Positions 33,925-41,975 of a stretch of 64,000 nucleotides of DNA are shown here, piece by piece. Within the stretch, counting starts at the first letter, position 1; each line of letters starts with the position of its first letter. Made by a program: the position numbers and the translations under genes. The notes beneath the pieces are model-generated. The model searched no databases, was not told the origin of the DNA, and saw only the letters and a program-made list of their open reading frames with translations. Origin of the DNA: Actinoplanes sp. M2I2 (GTDB taxonomy: Bacteria; Actinomycetota; Actinomycetes; Mycobacteriales; Micromonosporaceae); assembly GCF_023544445.1 (NCBI RefSeq), contig NZ_JALPVJ010000021.1, positions 1-64,000 of the forward strand. The letters are read 5' to 3'.

Positions 33925-34089
33925 TCAGCTGCAGTTGGGCTGGCACTCGACGGTCAGGGTGCACCATCCGCCCTTGTTGCCCAGGGCGTTGGAAAGGGAG
34001 AAGGTGTTGGTGGTGCAGGCGCCGTAGGCCACACCTTCGAAGTCCTGCTCCTCGATCTCCTCGAGCAGGTCGATGTCACCGTCGTACAT
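33925..34089 (-). CDS. lanA1: two-component lantibiotic alpha precursor (haloduracin/lichenicidin alpha type)
   Basis: A 54-residue precursor starting at ATG 34089 after GAGGAG. The leader is acidic (DLLEEIEEQDFEG) and ends at VAYGA. The core then begins CTTNTFSLSNALGNKG and ends GWCTLTVECQPNCS. The block LGNKGxxCTLTVECxPxC is almost that of haloduracin alpha, whose CTLTxEC ring binds lipid II. Predicted rings, by family comparison: Ser9-Cys19, Thr20-Cys25 and Thr22-Cys29. The second Cys of haloduracin alpha's N-terminal disulfide is replaced by Asn10, leaving Cys1 without a partner. It is the first gene of the operon. Confidence 0.94.
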   Translation of the reverse strand: MYDGDIDLLEEIEEQDFEGVAYGACTTNTFSLSNALGNKGGWCTLTVECQPNCS

Positions 34090-34249
34090 GGTTACTCCTC
34101 GTTTTCCCCGGAACCGTTCGGTGCTTCGATCGGCTCTCTGGTAAAAGCTTCGCGCCCGGCCATTGCGATTCGGCATTCACCGATCACGCGGTCCGGCACA
34201 CGATGGGCATACGTCCCGCACAGCCGGAACCGGCCCTCGGACACGCGAA
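34090..34249. promoter_or_regulatory. promoter region of the two-component lantibiotic operon
   Basis: This 160-base gap must hold the promoter for the leftward operon starting at lanA1. I see GAGGAG at 34094-34100 as the ribosome site but no clear -10/-35, and neither the palindrome nor the 23-bp iterons of the first locus. So the second locus may be under different control. Confidence 0.45.
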
Positions 34250-34277
34250 GGCGCCCCCCGGAGAACCGGAGGGCGCC
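34250..34277 (-). terminator. hairpin terminator of the HAAS membrane gene
   Basis: GGCGCCCCCCGG pairs with CCGGAGGGCGCC around an AGAA loop, a 12-bp stem with one mismatch. It lies 15 bases beyond the stop of the minus-strand gene at 34292 and separates it from the lantibiotic operon. Confidence 0.8.
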
Positions 34278-34291
34278 GCTGGCGATGCTCG

Positions 34292-35272
34292 TCAGATCAG
34301 GGTGTAGCTCCGGCCCGAGCCGGGGACCTCGGCCGGCACACCCTTGCGGGCCTGCTCGACCTTGCGGGTGATGTCGAAGATGTCCCACAGCGCGCTCAGG
34401 ACCACCGCGACGATGACGGCCGTCGAGACCCAGCCCCGCACGTCGGCGCCGGCGTCGGCGAAGCCCCCGAACTCCGGGTTGAAGAACGTGTCGGTGGCCA
34501 GCAGGGAGACCAGGAGGGCGGCTGTGGCCACGGCCAGCAGGGCGTTCACGACCGCGACCGGGCGGGTCCACCGGCCGAGGCGATAGACCCAGACGGCCCA
34601 GACACCCTTGAGGGCGATCAGGACGATCAGCGCCGGCCACCAGAAGGACCAGTTCGCCGGGTCGAGCACGGGCTCGTCGGTGAACGTGAACTGCTGCAGC
34701 ACCAGCGCGGCGATCAGCAGCACGGGCCAGAGCAGGTTGGCGATCAGCTCGACGCGGGAGCGCACCCCGGTCTCGTACCGGGGCAGGCGGGCCAGGGTCC
34801 ACGGGACGTTCAGGTCGTCCTTGCCGGCCCCGGTGCGCTCGACGATCCAGAAGGCCAGCGTGGTCCAGAAGGCCAGGTGGACGCCGACGGTGAGCAGGGT
34901 GCTGATCGCCGCGCCGATGACGCTGCCCACCGTGACGTCGTCGGCGAACAGCCGGATGACGGCGACGACGATCACGACGACGGGCAGGACCATGGTGAAC
35001 AGCAGCTTCAGCGAGCGGCGCCACACCCCGTACAGCTCGGGGCCGATCAGGAAGTTCTGTCTGCCCGCGTAGCTGTCGGCCAGGCGGTCGGGGTCACCCA
35101 GCTCGGTCAGCGCGCGCTCGATGGCGGCCTCGCGGGACTCGCCGGCCTCGACCCGGGCGTCGACCGCGTCGTCGATGGAGGCGCGCAACTCACGGTCGAT
35201 GTCGGCGCGCTGCTGCTCGGGCACGCGGCGCAGGGCGGTGAAGACGTAACGGTCGACCAGGCTGGCGGTCAT
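34292..35272 (-). CDS. HAAS-domain membrane protein (permease prefix domain)
   Basis: A 326-residue protein. The N-terminal HAAS/DUF1700-like domain (residues ~1-70: DRYVFTALRRVPEQQRADID, ELRASIDDAVDARVEAGESR) is followed by about six transmembrane segments. HAAS proteins commonly pair with a PadR regulator, as here. They are sometimes next to transport or antibiotic genes, but their biochemical role is not established. The start is ATG 35272, overlapping the PadR stop by ATGA-type coupling. It lies close upstream of the lantibiotic operon but has its own terminator between. Confidence 0.85.
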   Translation of the reverse strand: MTASLVDRYVFTALRRVPEQQRADIDRELRASIDDAVDARVEAGESREAAIERALTELGDPDRLADSYAGRQNFLIGPELYGVWRRSLKLLFTMVLPVVVIVVAVIRLFADDVTVGSVIGAAISTLLTVGVHLAFWTTLAFWIVERTGAGKDDLNVPWTLARLPRYETGVRSRVELIANLLWPVLLIAALVLQQFTFTDEPVLDPANWSFWWPALIVLIALKGVWAVWVYRLGRWTRPVAVVNALLAVATAALLVSLLATDTFFNPEFGGFADAGADVRGWVSTAVIVAVVLSALWDIFDITRKVEQARKGVPAEVPGSGRSYTLI

Positions 35273-35628
35273 TTCTCGCTCCGGGGGGTCGTGACGGTGT
35301 CGGTGGACAGGTCGCTCATGGCCCCGTCGAGGCGGCTCCACTCGATGCGCAGGGCGTCGGCGACCGCGTTGCCCTGCTCGGTGGTGGTGTAGAACTTGCG
35401 CGGCCGGGCCTCGTCGGTGTTCCACGCGCTGGTCAGCAGGCCCTGCGCCTCGAGGCGGCGCAGCAGGGGGTAGAGCGTGTTGGCCTCGACCTCGAAGCCG
35501 GCCTCGCTCAACGTCTCGAGCAGGGAGTAGCCGTAGCCCGGCGTGCGCAGCACGGTCAGGCTGGCGACGACCACCGTGCCGCGCCGCAGCTCCTGCAGGT
35601 GGCTGGATAGTGTCGCGTCCGTTGTCAT
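35269..35628 (-). CDS. PadR-family transcriptional regulator
   Basis: A 119-residue regulator with the PadR winged HTH: LQELRRGTVVVASLTVLRTPGYGYSLLE (residues ~10-37), EVEANTLYPLLRRLEAQGLL (~45-64) and ARPRKFYTTTEQG. PadR proteins are repressors that sense small molecules. The ATG at 35628 was chosen because an operator-like palindrome covers the more upstream ATG at 35640. It is coupled to the HAAS membrane gene, which it probably represses together with itself. Confidence 0.92.
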   Translation of the reverse strand: MTTDATLSSHLQELRRGTVVVASLTVLRTPGYGYSLLETLSEAGFEVEANTLYPLLRRLEAQGLLTSAWNTDEARPRKFYTTTEQGNAVADALRIEWSRLDGAMSDLSTDTVTTPRSEK

Positions 35629-35638
35629 GTCCAACACC

Positions 35639-35659
35639 ATACTGTGTCTCACACACTAT
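35639..35659. promoter_or_regulatory. PadR operator-like palindrome
   Basis: The 21-bp sequence reads ATA-C-TGTGT-CTC-ACACA-C-TAT on the plus strand: inverted repeats ATAnTGTGT/ACACAnTAT around three bases. It sits just before the PadR start, so it is probably the site of autorepression. Confidence 0.7.
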
Positions 35660-35855
35660 GGCAACGCACTACACCAAAGTGTCGACACGACCATTGTCCG
35701 AGAGCCGCCGCTGCACGGGCCGATACAGCAGCGTGATGCCGCGCGGGACAGCGGGAGCCGAGGCTGCCCGCGTCCACACAACGGCATCATCGACGCGGAA
35801 CAGCGAGCCGCGCGTCAGAGACGCGGAATGCCGCCAGGACCGCTTGCCGCCTGGC
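35660..35855. other. intergenic region without a recognised gene
   Basis: The stretch between the PadR promoter and the MFS terminator shows no RNA gene and no protein with family features. It presumably carries the PadR promoter upstream part. Confidence 0.5.
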
Positions 35856-35882
35856 GCGGACCGGCCGTCAGCCCCGGTCCGC
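35856..35882 (-). terminator. hairpin terminator of DHA2 transporter gene
   Basis: GCGGACCGG pairs with CCGGTCCGC around a 9-base loop, 12 bases beyond the stop of the minus-strand transporter gene. Confidence 0.75.
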
Positions 35883-35894
35883 AGCCGGGAAAGG

Positions 35895-37352
35895 TCAGTT
35901 CGACTCAGCCGGAGCAGCCTTGGGCTTTTCGGTCGGGGCGGGCGACTCCGGCTCGGCCATGGCGTTGTCGGCCGATCGGGGCAGCAGGGCGGCCAGCGCC
36001 ACCATCACCACCGCGACCAGCACCATGCCGATGAAGATGCGGTGCACGGCCGTGGTCAGCCGGGCCGGGTCGACCTCGTCGCCGCCGATGATGGCGTTGG
36101 CGATCGCGCCGAAGACCGCCACGCCCAGCGCGCTGCCGAGCGACCGCAGGAAGATGTTGTTCGCCGTGACGACGCCACGCTCCGACCAGCCGACGCTGGA
36201 CTGCGCGGCGATCAGCGTCGGCGCGGCCGTCAGGCCCATGCCGAGGCCGATGAACAGGCAGAAGCCGCCCACTGCCCAGACCGACGAATCGCGGCCGAGC
36301 AGGAGCAGCAGCGCACAGCCGATGACCACCAGCGTGGTGCCGATCAGCGCGCACACCCGGAAGCCGACCCGCAAATAGATCTTGCCGGCCTGGCTCGCCG
36401 AGATCGGCCAGCCCAGGGTGAGCGCGGCCAGCGCGAAGCCGGCGACCAGCGGGCCGTACCCGAGCACGTCTTGGACATAGAGCGGCACGTACGAGCTCAG
36501 GCCGAGCAGGATCGCGCCGACCCCGATGGCGAGCGCACCGCTGGTCACGAGCAGCCGCCGCTGGAACACCCACAGCGGCAGCACGGGGTCGGGGGCGTTG
36601 CGCTCGACGAATCCGAAGACCACGAGCAGGGCCAGCCCGCCCCCGAGGACGAGCAGGCTGATCGGCGAGGCCCACGCCCAGGCCTGACCGCCCTCGAGCA
36701 CGCCCAGGATGACCAGGGTGAGACCGGCGGTCAGCAGCGCTGCCCCGCGATAGTCGATGGCCGGCCGGTGACGCTGAGCCCGCTCGTGGAACTTGGTGAA
36801 GATCATGCCGCCGGCCAGCAGGCAGAGCGGGATGTTGACCAGGAAGATCCAGCGCCAGTCGGCCCACTCGCTGAACACGCCGCCCAGCGTCGGCCCGATC
36901 ACCGACGAGACGCCCCAGACGCTGGCCACGTACCCCTGGACCTTGGCCCGCTCGCGCACGTTGTAGAGGTCGCCGATGATCGTGATGGTGGTCGGCGCGA
37001 TCGCCCCGGCGCCGAGCCCCTGCACGACCCGGAAGATGATCAGCGAGAGCATGCTCCAGGCGACGCCGCACAGCACCGAGCCGAGCAGGAACAGCCCGAT
37101 GCCCCAGAGGATGACCGGTTTGCGGCCGAACAGGTCGTTCAGCTTGCCGTAGATCGGCACCGAGACGGCCTGGGCGAGCAGATAGACCGAGAACAGCCAC
37201 GGGAACTCCGTGAAACCGCCGATGTCCTTGACGATCGAGGGGACGGCGGTGGCGATGATGGTCGCGTCGATCGCGATCAGCGAGGTCGACAGCATCACCG
37301 CGATGAGGACGGGCCCGCGCTCGGACCGCAGTCCGACATTGTTCTCCGGCAC
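35895..37352 (-). CDS. MFS drug/H+ antiporter, DHA2 (EmrB/QacA) family
   Basis: A 485-residue inner-membrane efflux protein with about 14 predicted helices. Motif A-like KLNDLFGRKPVI (residues ~70-81) and motif C-like VIGPTLGGVFSEWADWRW (~144-161) mark the drug:H+ antiporter-2 family. The start is GTG 37352 (PENNVGLRSERG). It is divergent from the hybrid kinase at 37485. The substrate is unknown. It is not next to a TetR of its own. Confidence 0.93.
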   Translation of the reverse strand: MPENNVGLRSERGPVLIAVMLSTSLIAIDATIIATAVPSIVKDIGGFTEFPWLFSVYLLAQAVSVPIYGKLNDLFGRKPVILWGIGLFLLGSVLCGVAWSMLSLIIFRVVQGLGAGAIAPTTITIIGDLYNVRERAKVQGYVASVWGVSSVIGPTLGGVFSEWADWRWIFLVNIPLCLLAGGMIFTKFHERAQRHRPAIDYRGAALLTAGLTLVILGVLEGGQAWAWASPISLLVLGGGLALLVVFGFVERNAPDPVLPLWVFQRRLLVTSGALAIGVGAILLGLSSYVPLYVQDVLGYGPLVAGFALAALTLGWPISASQAGKIYLRVGFRVCALIGTTLVVIGCALLLLLGRDSSVWAVGGFCLFIGLGMGLTAAPTLIAAQSSVGWSERGVVTANNIFLRSLGSALGVAVFGAIANAIIGGDEVDPARLTTAVHRIFIGMVLVAVVMVALAALLPRSADNAMAEPESPAPTEKPKAAPAESN

Positions 37353-37484
37353 CCTGTTCGTCTACTCCTGTCACCCGCCCCACGCACGACGAGGCTGGTC
37401 GGAAGAGTCTGATGTCACCCCTAGGCGGCGAATGATCGGCTGAACCGGCGCGGGCGGCAACACGACCGTCCTAGCCTGGCAGCC

Positions 37485-39497
37485 GTGGCGTGTGTGGTCG
37501 TGGCCGAGGACAATCTTGACCATCAGCGGGTGATCGCTGAGGTCATCCGCCGGCTCGGGCACGAGGTGGTGGTGACCGGGGACGGGCGGTCGGCGCTCAG
37601 GGCGATCGCCGAGCACCGACCCGCGCTGGTCGTCGCCGACGTCGACATGCCGCACCTCAACGGGCTCGAGCTGTGCCACGCCATCCGGCACGACCCCGAG
37701 ATCGCCGGCACGCCGGTGGTGCTGATCACCGCGTACCTGCTGCCGGGTGACCCGCGGCTGGGCGCGACCGGCGCGCTCGCGGTGATCGGCAAGCCGTTCG
37801 GGGTGCCCGAGCTGACCGAGTCGCTGCGCGGATATCTGGGCACCGCTCAGCCACCCCCGGCCTGCGAGCCGATCAGCCCGCTGACCGATTCGACCGGGAA
37901 CGCGGCTCTGTTCGACGCGCTGCTGGACTCGCTCGATGCCGGGGTCGCCGCGTGCGACGCCTCGGGGCGCATCGTGCTGGCCAACCGGAAGATGCAGGAG
38001 TTCCTCGGCTCCGGGGTCGACGACGTGCCGATCGCCGACGTCACCCGCAAGTTCGCCCTGCTGCACGCCGACGGAACCCCTCTGCGCACGCACGAGCTGG
38101 CGCTGTCCCGGGCGCTGGCCGGCGAGCAGGTGGAGCAGGCCGAACTGCTCGCGCACGACGACGCCGGGCGGCCGCGGTGGTTCGCCGTCAACGCCCGGCC
38201 GGTCCGCGACGAGGCCGGCGAGGTGACCGGGGCCGTGGCCGCCATCCACGACGTGACCGGGCAGCACCGCAACCGGCAGTACCAGCACTGCGAGAACGAG
38301 GTGCTGAAGGTCATCGCCGACCACCCGCACGCCGCCGACGCGACCGACCGGATCCTCTCGGCCATCGGCGTCACGCTCGGCTGGCCGTACCTGCGGTTGT
38401 GGCTGGTCGACGAGGTGACCGACCTGCTGCGCCCGGCCGGCGTCTACACCGCCCCGCAGGAACGCCCGCTGCCGGTGCCGGTGAGCATGGCCCGCGGCGA
38501 CGGGCTGGCGGGGTCGTGCTGGCAGCGGGCCGACGTCATCTGGGTGCCCGACCTGGACGCGGCCGACTCGCCGGTGCTGCCGGGCATCGTCGACGGCAGC
38601 GACTTCCGGGCGGCCGGCGCCGTCCCCGTCCGCAGCGGTGACCGGGTGGTCGGCGTGCTGACCTTCTTCTCGTACGAGAGGCAGGAGCCCGACCCCGCCC
38701 TCGGTGTGCTGATGACCGGACTGACCAGCCTGATCGGCGCCTTCCTGGAACAGCGCCGCAGCGAGGTGCTGGCCCTGCACCTGGCCGCGGCCACCGACGA
38801 GTACATCGCGCTGGTCGGCCACGAGCTGCGGACGCCGCTGACCTCGATCGGCGCGTACGTGGATCTGATCGCCGAGTCGAACGACGACGTCACCCTCGGC
38901 GAGGTGCGCGAGCTGCTCGAGGTGGTGCAGCGCAACAACTCACGCCTGCGCGACCTGGTCGAGAAGCTGCTCGACCTGGCCGCCCTGGAGTCCGGGCACG
39001 CCCGGCTGAGCGTCCAGCCGGTCGACCTGACCGAGGTGGTGACCGCCGCGATCGGCGCCGTCTCCCCCGGGGCGGCCGCCCGCGAGATCACCGTGCGGGC
39101 CACGCTGCCCGACCGGCTGACCGTCCCCGGCGACCCGGAACGCCTGCGCCAGGTCGCCGACGCCCTGCTCAGCAATGCGATCAAGTTCAGCCGGCCCGAC
39201 TCGACGGTGTCGGTGACGCTCTCCGACGAGCACGGCGAGGCCGCCGTCCTGACCGTCGCCGACAACGGGTACGGGGTGGGTTCGGCGGAGCAGCCACGGC
39301 TGTTCCGCCGCCTCTACCGCGGCGGGAACGCCCGCCACACCGGGATTCCCGGCGCGGGCCTGGGCCTGGCGCTGTGCCGGGTCGTCGTGGAGCGCCACCA
39401 CGGCAGCATCACCCTGGCCTCGCACGACTCCACCGGCACGACGGTCACCGTCCGGCTGCCCCGCGAGACCCCGGACACGGCCGCGGCGGCCCGGTAG
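37485..39497 (+). CDS. hybrid histidine kinase with N-terminal receiver, PAS and GAF domains
   Basis: A 670-residue cytoplasmic sensor kinase, with no membrane segments. Receiver domain at ~1-118 (VVVAEDNLDHQRV, DVDMPHLNG with phospho-Asp near 52-54, LITAY, and GKPF Lys); PAS at ~135-270; GAF at ~285-430; HisKA with phospho-His in GHELRTPLTSIG (about His446); HATPase at ~545-665 with NAIKFSRP, DNGYGVG and GLGLAL. A receiver placed before the kinase is characteristic of actinobacterial and cyanobacterial kinases that relay phosphate internally. Its partner regulator is not in the window. The start is taken as GTG 37485. Confidence 0.92.
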   Translation: MACVVVAEDNLDHQRVIAEVIRRLGHEVVVTGDGRSALRAIAEHRPALVVADVDMPHLNGLELCHAIRHDPEIAGTPVVLITAYLLPGDPRLGATGALAVIGKPFGVPELTESLRGYLGTAQPPPACEPISPLTDSTGNAALFDALLDSLDAGVAACDASGRIVLANRKMQEFLGSGVDDVPIADVTRKFALLHADGTPLRTHELALSRALAGEQVEQAELLAHDDAGRPRWFAVNARPVRDEAGEVTGAVAAIHDVTGQHRNRQYQHCENEVLKVIADHPHAADATDRILSAIGVTLGWPYLRLWLVDEVTDLLRPAGVYTAPQERPLPVPVSMARGDGLAGSCWQRADVIWVPDLDAADSPVLPGIVDGSDFRAAGAVPVRSGDRVVGVLTFFSYERQEPDPALGVLMTGLTSLIGAFLEQRRSEVLALHLAAATDEYIALVGHELRTPLTSIGAYVDLIAESNDDVTLGEVRELLEVVQRNNSRLRDLVEKLLDLAALESGHARLSVQPVDLTEVVTAAIGAVSPGAAAREITVRATLPDRLTVPGDPERLRQVADALLSNAIKFSRPDSTVSVTLSDEHGEAAVLTVADNGYGVGSAEQPRLFRRLYRGGNARHTGIPGAGLGLALCRVVVERHHGSITLASHDSTGTTVTVRLPRETPDTAAAAR

Positions 39498-39533
39498 GAA
39501 CCGGACCGCCGCGATCGTGACGTGCGCGGGTTG

Positions 39534-41036
39534 TCAGACCGCAGCCGGGACTCCCGGGTTGGCGGCGACCTCGTCGCGATCGGCCCGGACCAGGACGACC
39601 GCGATCACGGCGGCGAGGGCGATCAGGCCCGCGCTCACCCAGAAGGCCACCGTGTAGCTGTGCACGGTCGCCATCGCCTGCAGGGCCGGCAGCTGGTCGG
39701 GGTTGGTCACTTCGGCCCGGTGGTCGACGATGTAGGCGGCCACGGCCGAGGTGAAGATGGTGTTCAGCAGGGCGGTGCCCAGCGAGCCGCCGATCTGCTG
39801 AGTGGTGTTGATCAGGGCGCTGGCCACGCCGGCGTCGTGGTCGGCCACGCCGTACAGGGCGGTGTTGGACATCGGGCCGAACGTGATGCCCAGGCCGAGG
39901 CTCAGGACCAGCTCGGCCGGGAAGACGTGGCTCCAGAAGCCGGTGTCCACGCCGATCCGGGTGAGCATGGCCAGGCCGACGGCCCCCAGCACCAGGCCGC
40001 CGAACATCAGGACACGCGGGCCGAGGCGGGTCTGCAGCTGGGCCGACACCCCGGCGCCGGCGATGATGCCGAAGGTGAACGGCAGGAAGGCCACGCCGCT
40101 CATCAGGGCCGAGTAGCCCAGGGTCAGCTGCATGTAGAAGGTCAGGAACAGGAACATGCCGAACAGGCCGGCGCCGATCAGCAGCGAGGCCAGGAAGGCG
40201 CCGCCGCGGTTGCGGTCGAGGAGGACCCGCATGGGCAGCAGCGGGTGCTTGCTGCGGAGCTCGATCACGACGAACGACACCAGCAGGAGGACGGCGGCGA
40301 TCAGCCAGGCGATCGTGACCGGGGAGCTCCAGCCGTCGTCGCTGGCCTTGGTGAAGCCGTAGACCAGGGCGACCAGACCGACCGTGGAGGTGAAGGCGCC
40401 GGGCAGGTCGTAGCGCGTGTTGCCCTCGGCGCGGCTCTCGCCCACGAAGCGGACGGCGGCCAGCGCGGCGGCGATCGCGATGGGGGCGCTGACCAGCAGC
40501 GTCCAGCGCCAGGAGGCGTACTCGGTCAGGACGCCACCCAGGAGCAGGCCGACCGCACCGCCACCACCGGCGATGGCCCCGTACACCCCGAAGGCCCTCG
40601 CCCGTTCCTTGGGCTCGGTGAAGGTGACCGTGAGCAGCGACAGCGCGGCGGGCGCCATGAGCGCACCGAAGGCGCCCTGCAGGGCACGGGCCGCGAAGAG
40701 CGTCTCCGCGTTGGTGGCGAGGCCACCGAGCCCGGAGGCGACCGCGAAGCCGAGCAGGCCGATGATGAACGCCCGCTTGCGGCCGGTGAAGTCGGCGATC
40801 CGGCCGCCGAGCAGCAGCAGGCCGCCGAACGCGAGGGTGTAGGCCGTGATCATCCACTGCCGGTTGGCGTCGCTGATGTCCAGCGCGGTCTGCGCGGTCG
40901 GCAGGGCGATGTTGACGATCGTGGCGTCGAGCACGATGAGCAGCTGGGAGACCGCGATGACGGCCAGAGCCAGCCAGCGGTTTCGCGGTTTAAGCGATAT
41001 ATCCGGCGGCGTGGAGGCGTCGGTGGAGATGGACAT
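39534..41036 (-). CDS. MFS drug/H+ antiporter, DHA2 family
   Basis: A 500-residue 14-helix efflux protein with GGRIADFTGRKRAFIIG (motif A) and AVGLLLGGVLTEYASWRW (motif C), ending in an acid-rich tail. It follows a TetR gene on the same strand (73-base gap), so the regulator probably represses it together with itself through the operator at 41743. The substrate, probably a cationic or hydrophobic drug, is unknown. The start ATG 41036 has AGGGGGA upstream. It is distinct from the other DHA2 gene at 35895. Confidence 0.93.
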   Translation of the reverse strand: MSISTDASTPPDISLKPRNRWLALAVIAVSQLLIVLDATIVNIALPTAQTALDISDANRQWMITAYTLAFGGLLLLGGRIADFTGRKRAFIIGLLGFAVASGLGGLATNAETLFAARALQGAFGALMAPAALSLLTVTFTEPKERARAFGVYGAIAGGGGAVGLLLGGVLTEYASWRWTLLVSAPIAIAAALAAVRFVGESRAEGNTRYDLPGAFTSTVGLVALVYGFTKASDDGWSSPVTIAWLIAAVLLLVSFVVIELRSKHPLLPMRVLLDRNRGGAFLASLLIGAGLFGMFLFLTFYMQLTLGYSALMSGVAFLPFTFGIIAGAGVSAQLQTRLGPRVLMFGGLVLGAVGLAMLTRIGVDTGFWSHVFPAELVLSLGLGITFGPMSNTALYGVADHDAGVASALINTTQQIGGSLGTALLNTIFTSAVAAYIVDHRAEVTNPDQLPALQAMATVHSYTVAFWVSAGLIALAAVIAVVLVRADRDEVAANPGVPAAV

Positions 41037-41109
41037 GGAGAGTCCCCCTTGGAGGCATGCGGAGATCCACCCACGTCAGTGACGGGGGTGCTGGTGCGCG
41101 GTACGGGAG

Positions 41110-41712
41110 TTACGAGCGGATGAGCAACGGCAGGACGATGTCGTCCACGAGGTGGTCGAGGAAGGCCTCGTCGAGCGGCTCGCCCAGGGCGAACCGCCGC
41201 ATGAAGACCAGGGCCGGGACGATCTCGTCGATCAGCCGGACGTCGTAACCGGGGCGGAGCTCGCCTCGAGCCTCGGCCCGCGCGCAGATGGTCTCCGCGA
41301 GCGGGATCTTGGACTCGCGCATCTGACGCAGCTGCGTCGCGAGCTCCTCGTCGGTGTGCAGGGCCATGAACAGGCCGGCGAGAAGCGGCCCCTCCTCGCT
41401 GCTGATCATGGTGGCTATGTCGCAGAACCAGGCGAGCAGGTCGCCGCGGAGCGTGCCGGTGTCCGGCAGGGGCTTGTCGACGGCCTTGCACGCGCGGACG
41501 GCGTCGGTGACCAGCTCGGCCTTGGTGGGCCAGTGCCGATAGAGGGTCGCCTTGCTCGCCTGCGCCCGGGCGGCCACCGCGTCCACCCGGAGTCCCTGGT
41601 ATCCCGTCTCGCCGAGCAACTCGTAGGCCGCGCGCAGGATCGCCTGCTCACGGTCGCCGTCGAGCCGGCGGGAGCGCGCGGCCGGCGAGGCGGATCGCGC
41701 CTGCTCAGCCAT
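41110..41712 (-). CDS. TetR-family repressor of drug efflux
   Basis: A 200-residue regulator. The TetR HTH at residues ~19-65 includes REQAILRAAYELLGETGYQG, VDAVAARAQASKATLYRHW and PTKAELV. The C-terminal ligand-binding half is helical. It is transcribed ahead of the DHA2 gene, and the palindrome 31 bases before its start is the natural target. Confidence 0.95.
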   Translation of the reverse strand: MAEQARSASPAARSRRLDGDREQAILRAAYELLGETGYQGLRVDAVAARAQASKATLYRHWPTKAELVTDAVRACKAVDKPLPDTGTLRGDLLAWFCDIATMISSEEGPLLAGLFMALHTDEELATQLRQMRESKIPLAETICARAEARGELRPGYDVRLIDEIVPALVFMRRFALGEPLDEAFLDHLVDDIVLPLLIRS

Positions 41713-41742
41713 GGTGGTCCCCCGTCATCAACGCTCTGCGAA

Positions 41743-41757
41743 ACGAAACTGTTTCGT
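41743..41757. promoter_or_regulatory. TetR operator
   Basis: ACGAAAC-T-GTTTCGT is a perfect palindrome with 7-bp arms, 31 bases upstream of the TetR ATG. It is a known type of site for TetR repressors of efflux genes in actinomycetes. Confidence 0.8.
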
Positions 41758-41813
41758 ACACTACGCCTCCTGGTCTGCTCCCGCGATCTCCACGACCAAG
41801 TGTGACGCAGCGA

Positions 41814-41844
41814 ACGGCGCCGCCCCAGGGGGAGACGGCGCCGT
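41814..41844. terminator. hairpin downstream of phoD
   Basis: ACGGCGCCG pairs with CGGCGCCGT, a perfect 9-bp stem with a 13-base loop, in the gap between the PhoD stop and the TetR promoter. It is 132 bases from the phoD stop, so its link with that gene is uncertain. Confidence 0.55.
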
Positions 41845-41975
41845 GTTCAGCCGGAGGTCAACGCTTCGATCCAGTAGGACATCGCACGGACGCCCGAGGG
41901 CAGGAGGCCGAGGTCGGGACGCAGCCGCGGGGGCGGCCGGCGCCACCACGGCGGCGGCCGGCAGCACCGGAGTGG

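Noticed and set aside
14000..34300. genomic island or prophage boundary
   Set aside because: No integrase, transposase, tRNA gene or direct att repeats were seen around the lanthipeptide locus, so transfer cannot be supported from this window.
34292..35272. LanE/LanG-type immunity permease
   Set aside because: The HAAS prefix domain, PadR partner and separate terminator mark it as a different family and unit.
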